Assembly (NCBI GenBank): GCA_020543525.1
Contig: JAHYIO010000001.1
Coordinates: 3,472,001-3,536,000 of the forward strand
Reading direction: 5' to 3'
Source: Coriolopsis trogii
Taxonomy: Eukaryota > Basidiomycota > Agaricomycetes > Polyporales > Polyporaceae
Length of the DNA stretch: 64,000 nt
The number at the start of each line of letters is the position of its first letter. Within the stretch, counting starts at the first letter, position 1. The notes beneath the pieces are model-generated. The model was not told the DNA's origin, searched no databases, and saw only the letters and a program-made list of their open reading frames with translations. Shown piece by piece: positions 24,970 to 34,761 of this stretch. The position numbers were made by a program, and so were the translations under genes.

Positions 24970-27227
24970 ATGGCTCCCTCAAAGAAAAGTCCTGCTTCTT
25001 CCAAAACGCGCTCCTCTACGTCAACTGTGCATATCAAAAAGGTCAAAGGGGAGAACTTTTACCACAATGCGAAGACAGTCGGCCGTCTGAAGATGCTCAA
25101 TGGCGGAAAGGCCATCCGCGACAAGTCTGGCAAAATCATCCAGGCTGCGGCTTTCCAGAAGGGAGAGGATGAGACTAAACCAGGGAGGGTACAGCCTGAC
25201 AGGCGATGGTTCGGTGTGTAGTCCTCCTGCTAGTCGCAAACTCGAAATGCTCATCTCTATGTAGGAAACACCAGGGTAATCTCGCAGACGGCCTTGGATC
25301 ACTTCCGCACAAGCCTTGCATCCCGACAGAATGACCCATACTCCGTTCTTCTTCGTCGCAACAAGTTACCTATGGCCCTCCTTGACGATGCTGCCAATCC
25401 CAACTTGCGCAAAGTAAGGCACTATTGTTCACTCGGATTTACCATGTCTCATACGCTCTCTCGCAGCGTTCACATATTCTCGAGACGGAGACGTTCAAGG
25501 ATACCTTCGGTCCGAAGTCACAGCGTAAGAAGCCACGTTTGGATGTTGGGACGTTTGAGGAGTTGGGGAAGGCCAGCGCGGCAGCGGTGGAAGAAGCTGA
25601 CAATAGTACGCTGGAAGGAGCTGATGGAGAATCAGGTAAGGCCAAAACCACATGCTCAGAATCGCTCAACATAATGCCGAATAGGTCCTGTTGCGTCTAC
25701 CTCGGCCAGCAACGACTTCCAGACACATGCAGACATCATTGAGCCGATTTATGCGAAGGGTACTTCACGTCGCATCTATGGGGAGCTCTACAAAGTCATC
25801 GATTCGTCCGACGTGATTATTCATGTCATCGACGCTCGCGACCCTATGGGCACCCTTTGCGAGTCTGTGCTCGAGTTCATCCGAAAGGAGAAAGCGCACA
25901 AACAAGTCGTACTGGTCATTAACAAGTGTGACTTGGTACCGAATTGGGTAACAGTACGTCAATGGGTCTCACAACGACGTATTCTGTGTGCTGACACAGT
26001 CCCTAGGCCCGTTACATCCAACAGCTCACTCCGCGCTACCCGACTCTGGCGTTCCACGCCTCGCCCAACCATTCCTTCGGCAAAGGCTCGCTCATCCAGC
26101 TCCTCCGCCAGTTCTCCCAGCTCCACTCCGACAAGAAGCAGATCTCCGTCGGGTTCATCGGCTATCCCAACGTCGGCAAGAGCAGTGTCATCAACACGCT
26201 CAAGTCCGGCAAGGTCTGCAACGTCGCGCCCGTCCCGGGCGAGACCAAAGTCTGGCAGTACATCACGCTCACCAAGCGCATCTACCTCATCGACTGCCCC
26301 GGCATCGTGCCCACGTCCGCCAAGGACTCCCAGACGTCGACCGTCCTCAAGGGCGTCGTCCGCGTCGAGGCACTCGCCACCCCCTCCGAGCACATCCCCG
26401 CGCTTTTGGAGCGCGTCAAGCCGATCTACCTCTCCCGCACGTACAGCGTGCCCCTCCCGGACCCCGAGGACCCGTCCAAGGGATTCGAGCCGGAGGCGCT
26501 CCTCGACAAGCTCGCACGCATGAAGGGCCGGCTGCTCAAGGGCGGAGAGCCGGACCGCGAGGCGGTCGCCAAGATCCTCCTCAGCGACTGGGTGCGCGGC
26601 CGGATCCCGTTCTTCGTGCCGCCCCCCGAGCGGACGGAGGAGCTGAACAGGGCGGAGGCGAAGAAGGCGCGGGTGAGCGGGAAGGGCAAGGGCAAGGCCG
26701 TCGTTGAGCAGGAAGAGGAAGCGGAGAGGCCGATCGTCAGCGTGAAGCAGAACTTGGGCTCCATCATGCAGAAGAACACGTTCGTGCCTGAGGACGTCCG
26801 TCCGTTAGAGGACGAGGACGAGGGGAGTGCAGACGAAGATGAGGGCGGAGATGGCGAAGAGACCTCGAGTGGTGATGAGGATGGAGGAGAGGACGCGGGG
26901 GAGGCCTTGGGTTGGAACGACGTCTTCCAAGAGGATGGTGCGGAAGAGGTCCCGACGGTGTTCAGCAGAGATGATGACCGCGAGAGCGCTGCCTCGGATG
27001 AAGAGTCCTCGAAACAGGAGAAGGGGGCTCGTATGAAGACGAACAAAGCGAGTATTCTCCCGTTGATTGATATCGTACAGTTCACTGACCGAGACTCTTG
27101 CACGCAACAGAAAAAGGCGACGAACTTCTACACGAACGCTAACGTGAAGAACAAGAACCGTCAGAAAGCTGCGGTGATGAAGAAGCTGCATAGCGGCGAA
27201 AGCAGCGGCCGGAAACGGAGACGATAG
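24970..27227 (+). CDS. NOG2: nucleolar GTP-binding protein 2 (60S ribosome assembly GTPase)
   Basis: A 683-aa protein from exons 24970-25213, 25265-25413, 25467-25635, 25685-25953 and 26007-27227. The N-terminal NGP1NT region has [32 protein letters not shown] and [13 protein letters not shown]. The GTPase is circularly permuted, as in the YlqF/Nog2 family: G4 NKCDLVP (near residue 275) comes before G1 GYPNVGKSS (near 330) and G3 DCPG (near 373). [10 protein letters not shown] precedes G4. A long acidic tail (about 540-620) is followed by a basic end with [19 protein letters not shown]. In yeast, Nog2 binds pre-60S particles in the nucleolus and nucleus and acts as a placeholder for Nmd3. A possible additional short intron near 27050-27110 could not be resolved in frame and is left unspliced; the reading frame is open. 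Confidence 0.93.
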
Positions 27228-27439
27228 ATGGTGTCTGTACAAAACTTGTAGCACTCTCTATCAGGGTTCTCATGCATGCTTGCCGTTTAGTAAATGTTCA
27301 TTCTCTAGAGATGCAGAAGTGATATTGTGACCTGAGCGTGTCACCGAGCACGTATGTATGGCTGCAAGACGATATGTCAACTCTGAACGAAGTTCAACCC
27401 ATCTGGGTCTGCATACGGATGACAAGAGTTGGAACGTCA

Positions 27440-30400
27440 TCATGCCCAACTCAACGTCGCCCCCTTGTTCAAGTCCACCCTGAGGTCATTCACGACCAGC
27501 CTCTCCAAACCCTCATCATACTCCCACCCCGACTCGTCCAATCTCTTCCCATCGACCATCACCACACGTAGCTTGCTCCCTGGCTCACCGACCCCCACTC
27601 CCAGCACAGTCACGCTCTCCAACTTCTGCTCGACTCGATAGCCTCCCTCTGTGCCGACGGACAACTCCTGCCCGCCCCCGCGGAACGTCAGCGTCGTGTT
27701 CGGGGTCGGGGGCAGGCTCTCCCCGTCGTCGACGTACGCCGTGCCAAACGCGCACCCCTGCTTGTCGAGCGTGACGAGGAGCGCGTACGGCCCCGCGCGC
27801 GTCTCGGCAGTCGTGTACCCAGGACGCGCGTGCAGCAGGATGGCAGCCCCGTCGCGAACATGTATGTTGATATGCGTAAGGGGCGCCGCAAGTGTCGCCC
27901 TCAGACTCGTGCTCGTGCTCGGAGTGGATGCATACGCAGGAGTATGAGTGCTGGTGCCAGGATCGGAAGAGGGGCGCACGACCTGGTGCGTGTACCAGTC
28001 CCGCCAGACGACGGCACCGCGGCTGGGGAAGACGGCATTGACTGTGGAGGAGTTGGGGGTGAGGACGGGACTGACGAGGACGTCGCGGCCGATGAGGAAC
28101 TGCGTGTCGAGGCCGAATAGGTCCGCTTCGTCCGGGAACTCGAAGAAGAGCGCGCGGAGGGGCGGCGTGCCGTGCATAGATGCGTTTGCAAATAGAGTGT
28201 ACTATGTCGAGCAGGTAGGGACGTGGATGTCATCAGCACCTGGATACTGCACCCACGAATGGAGTTAAGTAAGGAGTGGACCAGTACTCACCCAGTACGG
28301 CAGCATACTGTACCGAACAGCCATCGCAATGCGCGACGCCTCCGCGACGCTCTCCCAACGATACGGCTCCTGTGAGTCCGCTCCAAGAATGTTGTGATTC
28401 CTATAGAACGGCATGAACGCGCTCAGCTCCATCCAGCGCGCGCACATCTCCTCCGTCGCGTTGTTGAAGAAGCCGCACGTGTCCGCGCCGACCATCGGGA
28501 TCTGGAAGAGCTGGAACTGGAGCGCGCCTTGGATGTTGTAGTGCATGTACGTCCAGTTCGACCAGTTGTCGCCCAGCCAGTGGCCCGTCCACCGTCCGGA
28601 GGACGGGAAGGTCGACCGGGAGATCATGAAGGGGCGTTTTCCGGGTCGGAGGGATAGGAGGGAGTCGTATGTCGCCTTCTCGCCCATGAGGCCGAAGAGG
28701 TTGTGCACGTCGAGTTCGACGTGGCCTCCAGCATGAGTTGCGTTTGGAGCAATAGATCGCTCAATGATGGCTCCGTAACCTACGGGTTATACTGTCAACA
28801 GAAAGGGTCTGCCCACACGGGTTGTCACATACCATTGTGAACAGCGTAGGGCGGATTGTTGAGATCGATACTCTGTTCTGGGCCTGCATCAAATACACTC
28901 TGATAAGAACTAGTTTTGACGAGCCCAGTTCCGCTGCAAGAATGTAAGAGAGGGATGTATACACGTCGTAGGTTGCGACGTACCAAGAACCCGCGCAGAA
29001 CGAAGAAGCCTCATTCATGTCTACCCACAGTCCCGAGAATTCCAGGCCGGACTTGGACCAGTTTGTGAGTGCTTCAGTCCACCAAGAGCTCGCATGTTCT
29101 GCAAACCAGTCAGGGTAAACCTGGTTGCGTGCGAGGTCTATTTAGCCCCGAACCTGTAGAAAAGTAGACAATCTGCACTCACCGTGTACCCTGGCCATAC
29201 TGAGCCGACGTGTTCTGAGCCATCAGGGTTCTTGATCCATACGTTGCTAACCTGCTGTGAGTAGATCCTTCAGGCGCAGGCGAGGCTTCCACGTACAGTT
29301 CAGACCCTCGAGTGTACGGATCGTACTTCGGAATGACTCAGTGCGAGTTTGCTACCTCGGCGGGAAGGATCACTCACAACGTCCGTATCGTTGGCCAGGA
29401 CCGCAATACCAGCGTCGAGGATGGGAATATAATGTTGGTCGTTCTCAGCCTGTAGTGATTATCCACAATTGAGCGGCGCACGCACGCTCGTGCCCAGCTG
29501 GACGCTCACCAGCTCGCGGATGAATTGACGCATTTCTTCGGCAGGAAAGCTCACTGGATCAATCGTAAAGTCCCGATATGTATGGTACACATCGATGTCG
29601 TTCCACATGGTCTCCAGAGGGATGTTGGCCTCCTTCATCCGTCGCACCTGTTCGCGCGTCTCGCTGATATTCGTGTAACCCCATCTGCACAGATGGAAGC
29701 CGAAACCCCAGAGCGGCTGCCATGCGGGCAGCCCGACTAGCGCGCCGTACTGTTCTATGACTGATATCGGGGAGGGCCCGGAGAAGAAGTAGAAATCAAG
29801 CGTTCCACCAAGAAGACGATATTGTATCAGCGAAACGTTGGAGGACGGAGGTGTGCTCAAGATGATGTCGGATGCAGCGGAGCTGTATGAGCAAATATGT
29901 TCCTGTCAGAAGCACAGACGAAGGGTTTCAGTGAATACTCACTTGAGCAGGAACACACCGTGAGACTGTGTTTTCCCCGTTTGTGGGTCTAAGCGATGTT
30001 CCATGTAGTTCGGGTGCGCGCCGTAGCTATAGAAAGGTCAGGGACGGCTGTATGCGTGTCGACTGCATGACTCTACTTACATATTCTCGTCCACCGGGTC
30101 ACCGGCATCGCGAGCCCACATAGTCTGGATAGTGCTCTTGCCACCGTGTGTACCCATATCTCGACGGAAACCGCTGCTGGCGACGATCTCGCCCAGACCG
30201 TACACGTTCGCGTCCAATGGCAATGCAGACGTCAGCTGCAAGTATCGATCTTCGAACACAAGAGGGAATCCATCGAAGGCCGTACGAGTGTCGGAATCGT
30301 TAAAGGGAGGGATAGGGGATCGGGGTAGTGACGAAATGCGAGTGTCGAAGAGTGGTGTGCTGTGGGGTTCCGAACGACGAGTGATCCAGAAGGCAAATGG

Positions 30401-31094
30401 CGACGACTCGTAGTTGAACTCCAGATCGGATTTGTGTCTCGAAGGATTTTCTTCACCACCGAGTTCAATGACGGAAGGTGGAATGGTGAATTGGGACTTT
30501 TTGGTGTCGTATATGTTCACATGGAGACTGTCAAAAGATGAGTACTATATACACGGAGGACATCCTTCTTGTGCCCACCGAGTCTGAGTCTCGTACGTGA
30601 CCTGCACCGTGAGTTGAGAGATATCATTGGCAAAGGCGTTGCAACCGGGTCCGGCGAGGCTCAACTGGGCGGTCAAGCCAACATCCGTTTCGTGCAAGGC
30701 GTCCAAAGTATAGCCTGTATGGAGTTACTGAAATCAGTGAGAGGCAGATTCTACCTCAACAATAGTCCGAAGGCGAGGGATGCCTCATAGGGTCACAGGC
30801 CCCGACTGAGAGCGGACGAGTTGGTGCTCCCAGTGACATCAGCCACTGGCTATGGGCGTACGTACCGGGACAAGAAGAGACGTTGTAGGAGAACGCATTC
30901 AGAACTCCTCCCGTAGAAAATGCGAGAGGTACTTGAGCCCTTGTGATGCCAGGGCTGCTCATGGCTAGGTAGCCAGCCAAGAAGGCGGCGAGCGTGGCAA
31001 ACAACAAGGTTCGCCTGAGGAGCTCACTAGGTGCGAAGTCGTCGGGAGAGACGAACTTGCGGCTTTTAAGGACTTTATGGTGTTCGAACAGCAT
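27440..31094 (-). CDS. GH31 alpha-glucosidase, N-terminally membrane-anchored
   Basis: A 973-aa protein from twelve exons: 31094-30866, 30714-30579, 30527-30081, 30026-29943, 29882-29510, 29449-29378, 29325-29297, 29246-29183, 29120-28984, 28933-28833, 28779-28292 and 28201-27440. After 28 mostly basic/acidic residues comes a hydrophobic segment (about 29-47, LLFATLAAFLAGYLAMSS) that looks like a signal anchor more than a standard signal peptide. The GH31 core has the N-terminal beta-sandwich, then PLWGFGFHLCRWGY, the nucleophile region GLWVDMNEAS (Asp of WVDMNE), RPFMISRSTF, and the acid/base region GHWLGDNWSNW (Asp of GDN). FYRNHN and the C-terminal beta domains follow. The enzyme should hydrolyse terminal alpha-1,4-glucosidic bonds of malto-oligosaccharides or starch outside the membrane. 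It is divergent from the eL28 gene. Confidence 0.92.
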
Positions 31095-31565
31095 CCTTTC
31101 CTGGAAACCTGGGTTCAATGGACTACAAGCCAAGTTCAGGTCACTGGCTGCTAATCAGAGAACAAGAACAATCGGACTCGCAGAAGACTCACAGGGTAGT
31201 ACGACTCGTTCGGATCGTGGCTAGACGTCCGAGTTGGAGGACGTTGTCGTTGGAGGGCGCGTTGCAACCCCTGTGGAGTCGCACAAGCTCTGCGAGAGCA
31301 GAGGCATGGGTCACGTAATAGAGGGCAGGAAACTGTCCACTCCGCGTTCTGAACTCAAATCGCATCGACGTCTCTCGTCAAGCCGTCCAACCGTCTGCGC
31401 GCCTGGGATCCAGGCAATATCTTATCAGATAAGACGCCTTGTCGGGTTAGGGGTTATCGGACGGGGCTGAGTGTTTGCCCGTGTTTGTTACTGCATAGTT
31501 CCTCTCAGCCACCACCGCCGACGTTCCCGCCGCACCAAAAAGTAGCGTACAGCACCCTCCTCAAG
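31095..31565. promoter_or_regulatory. divergent promoter between GH31 and eL28
   Basis: A 471-bp gap between opposed start codons. The last 65 bases before the eL28 ATG are C-rich (cctctcagccaccaccgccg), consistent with the pyrimidine-rich start regions seen in many fungal ribosomal protein genes. Confidence 0.6.
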
Positions 31566-32483
31566 ATGTCTAGCGATCTCCAGTGGCTCCTTCTCCGCGT
31601 GAGTACTGTCTGTGAATGGTGTCGGCAGTTCGGAAGCTGACCGTTGAGCAGAACAACAACTCCTACGTTGTCAAGCGTCTCCCCGAGGGTCCCATCCTCT
31701 CCAAGGAGCCCGTGAGCTCATTCATCCAAGCATCACCATTGAATTCTTGCTTATCGTGCATCATCCAGGGCAACTTGACCAACATCCACTCGTTCAAGTA
31801 CTCCGGTCTTGCTAACGAGAAGGTAGTGCACGTTCACCATACTTACAATTGCTGAGCGCTCATAGATGTCTCTAGGCGATCACAGTCAGGGAGACCGAGT
31901 CTGGCGTCCAGCTGATTACGCGCAAGAAGGGTGCTTCGCCCCACGCTGTTCGCCCTGCGTTCGCGACTACCACCATCCGCCCTCGTTCAGGACCCCGTCG
32001 CGCTGCTGGTGTAGCTGCGAACCTCGCCAAGCGCGGGTACCGCCCTGACCTCAGAGCTGTGAGTTCTGCATCTCGTATGCCTCCTCCCCACTGTATGCTT
32101 GGATTGCCCTGTCTTTTGCGCCACAATTTCCCTTCGAACGCACCATCTAGAGCCCGCTGGACCGCCGCAAGGCCATACGAAAGTTGGGTGTGGACATGAT
32201 GTGCAAGATTACGAGGTCTGGTTCGGGACCGATCAAATCCCTGCCGGATACGCGCCATGTCGCTATCGGGTACCGTCCGATGCTCGCCGCGGTCTGCCCG
32301 ACTCTTTGGCACTCACATTCGTCAACTACTATCGTGATCATGACCTTCTTTTGACACGTCCGCTAATGGTATTGCTCACTCTAGGCTGCTCTCGCTCGCA
32401 TCTCTGCCCTCATCGTTGCGAAGAAGGAAAAGAAGGCCGCACCACCGAAGAAGGCTCGGGGCAAGAAGGCCAAGACCGCGTAG
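31566..32483 (+). CDS. RPL28: cytosolic large-subunit ribosomal protein eL28
   Basis: A 155-aa protein in six exons: 31566-31598, 31652-31711, 31769-31822, 31876-32058, 32151-32189 and 32385-32483. MSSDLQWLLLR followed by NNNSYVVKR, GNLTNIHSFKYSGLANEKAI and a basic C-terminus (AALARISALIVAKKEKKAA) is the L28e signature. eL28 is a eukaryote-specific protein of the 60S surface, present in most eukaryotes but absent from S. cerevisiae. The high intron density near the 5' end is typical of basidiomycete ribosomal protein genes. The last two introns (92 and 195 nt) are longer than the local norm. For the last intron I used donor GGT|GTGGAC, since the neighbouring G|GTGTGG breaks the frame. The symbol here means the L28e (human RPL28) family, not yeast Rpl28. 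Confidence 0.9.
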
Positions 32484-32791
32484 ACGGGTTTGAGACAGCG
32501 CTGTTTCGTGTCACGATCATCTGTATTCTTCACTTTCCATTCGCACTACCCCCATGCATATGGCCATGCTCACACGATCAAGTAATAACATGCTAGTTGT
32601 GTCCATGCACTTCAACTCTGAATGCTCGCACTTGAGTTCAAACATCATGTTGCAACATTGGAATAGAAATACAGGTAATAGTACAGAACACTAACTGCGC
32701 AATACTCCCCAACGTATCGTACAAGGCAGGCTACACACTCAAGGAAGCCGATTCCACAATCGTCAGGCACACAGGTCGCTATAAGACCTCA
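32484..32791. other. convergent intergenic spacer
   Basis: Holds the 3' ends of eL28 and the facing minus-strand gene. Nothing else is seen. Confidence 0.5.
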
Positions 32792-33300
32792 TTAAGCACC
32801 GAGTGGCTTTCCAGCCGGCTGACTTATACGCCCTCCTGCACCAACGGTCTTCGGTCCCGACTGGAAGTCCCTTTTGGGTCTGTTCAGCTCCGCCTTGCGG
32901 TGTATGCTCTCTTGGAGACGCCGCTCGTGTTCATCTCCACCGCTGCCCTTCTTCCTTTTGGGCACTTCCTCCTCTTGGTGGTGCAATGGGACGTGCTCTT
33001 GCTCCCCCGGCGCAGCAGGGCGGGAGTAGTCTGGAGGAGTACCTGCGGGAGGAGGACTGGACTTTGTAGCCTCCCTATAACAGTGGCGCGAGTTGGTCGA
33101 GGTACTGAGTACGCGCATGAGTCTGTTTGTTGTAGTGGAATGACGTACGTGGTAGGAGACGTAGCTTTGGGCCTGGAGGTAACTGAGAGCCTCCGTCCGC
33201 CAACCTTCACTGTAGCAGAAGGCAGTGGCGTGAACGTCGAGGATGTGGAAGGAGCTAATCACTCACTGGCCGGGGGATGCTGCGCGAGTGCCTCAGGCAT
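32792..33300 (-). CDS. uncharacterised 125-aa basic hydrophilic protein
   Basis: Three exons: 33300-33267, 33209-33149 and 33074-32792. The short first exon gives MPEALAQHPPA. The C-terminal half is strongly charged and Pro-rich (EEEVPKRKKGSGGDEHERR, then KAELNRPKRDFQSGPK) and ends in VGAGGRISQPAGKPLGA. I do not recognise a domain. The low-complexity, mostly disordered sequence with a Gly/Pro-rich end is compatible with a small nuclear or ribosome-associated protein, but that is a guess. Exon lengths sum to a multiple of three. The first two exons are the least certain part; the last exon is clearly protein-like. It is divergent from the gene at 33596. Confidence 0.6.
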
Positions 33301-33595
33301 TGGTAGATGGGTGCGGGTGGTGAGGGTGTGTATGGATATGTCGCAGCTCGGGGTTGCGAACGTTGCCGGGGAGAAGGCGGTCGAGTATATAAACGAACGC
33401 ATACAGCCGAGGCAGCTGACCAGACCGCTCCAGGGCACGGACCAGGTGCCATAGAACGAACTTAAGCAGCTTCCTCTTATGGACGGATCAGCATGCCTCG
33501 ATATAGCCGCCCGTCTGCGTACTACTGTGACCCTTTCAGGTTGCTGCCGACGCCGAGTCACGGAAACAAGCACAGGTGAAGTCGCACAGCGTAGT

Positions 33596-34474
33596 ATGTG
33601 TATACGTGTACCTAGAGGTATCCTGCTCTCCGCGGTGGCCAGTGTACTCGGAGGCGTATCGAGAGTCGGGGCCAATACTGAGATCGTCAACTTTGCGGTC
33701 TCCCAGGGCCCAGACGTCGTACTCCCACAGACGTCGGCTTGGTGAGTGGTCTACCATTGCGAAGCTCACATCACATTCGAAAGACTCACTTCTCCTCGAA
33801 CATACACCCAGGCCGGAACTCTCGCCTCACAGGCCCGAGATATCCCTGACCGTAACGCCAGCACCCCTCTACACAAGCGTCATAGACATCTGCCAGCCCG
33901 TCACCGCGACCACGCTCGGGACGTGTCCTCACGAAGTGTGGCTCACCCTGGGCCTCGACGAGCCCGCGTGGGCGCCGTACTCGAAGTTCACCCTCAGGAT
34001 ATCGTGGCCCGCCTCGGTGGGTCCCTTGCTGCATAACAGACGAAACCAGACGTGTCACAGTACACGCATATACTGACCTCCGCCCCGACCACACAGCACC
34101 CTGCAGATTTCTGGATTGAGACGTACACCCCAGAGGCCCTCGCAAGGGTGCTGTACGAAGACGGAGTCGGTCCGGCGAGTGTGAAGTCGTCAGTCAGACG
34201 GATGTTCGCTCGAGTGCGCTTGGCCAATACCGGGGTGCCCGTACCTTCTCTTGCACGCAGGAACGATACCCTCGACACATTGCCCTTCATCATCACTGTC
34301 GAACCGCTCATGTTGGGCGTATTGCCCGCATCTCTCCGACCCACAGTCGCTTTCCTGGTCCTGATGGCAGCCGTCGCTGGTATCTGGGTGGTACCCCGCG
34401 TCAGCAGGTATTTGTCCGCATTGGCAGATGATGTGAGGATAGAACAGGGGCGGAAGAGCAGCAGACGAGACTAG
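33596..34474 (+). CDS. uncharacterised type I membrane protein, 242 aa
   Basis: Three exons: 33596-33741, 33812-34016 and 34097-34474. A signal peptide (residues about 1-22, MCIRVPRGILLSAVASVLGGV) precedes a luminal or extracellular region of about 160 residues with three cysteines (VIDICQPV, LGTCPHEVW), FTLRISWPASHPADFWIETY and an NDT glycosylation site. One transmembrane helix follows (about 203-222, TVAFLVLMAAVAGIWVVP), then a short basic cytoplasmic tail. The beta-strand-rich luminal domain plus a single helix near the C-terminus resembles small ER-resident accessory subunits (for example those of GPI or glycan biosynthesis), but I cannot assign a family. Confidence 0.7.
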
Positions 34475-34761
34475 TCTCCGGACTGGGAGTGTAGTAGTCC
34501 TCGCGCTAGAGTGCATGATACATACGTTCGCGTGCGTGTCTGTAGGATATACGTATATGCAGGTGATCCACACTGCTACAACTGTTCATTACACGACCTG
34601 TCGCACCATTGGCAATACAACCAGAACACAGAACCAACACGCGCCCGATTAAGCATAGACAGTCGAGAGTCAGGCCTTCAGGCTCCAAGAGTCACCAGGC
34701 GAATACCACATCGGCGTTTAAGACGTTCAAGGACAGTACAGGTCCATCCCCACCCTTCACT

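Noticed and set aside
28884..28910. Possible 27-nt intron in the GH31 gene
   Set aside because: The segment is open in frame and gives sensible sequence (KTSSYQSVFDAGPEQSIDLN), and 27 nt is too short for this genome.
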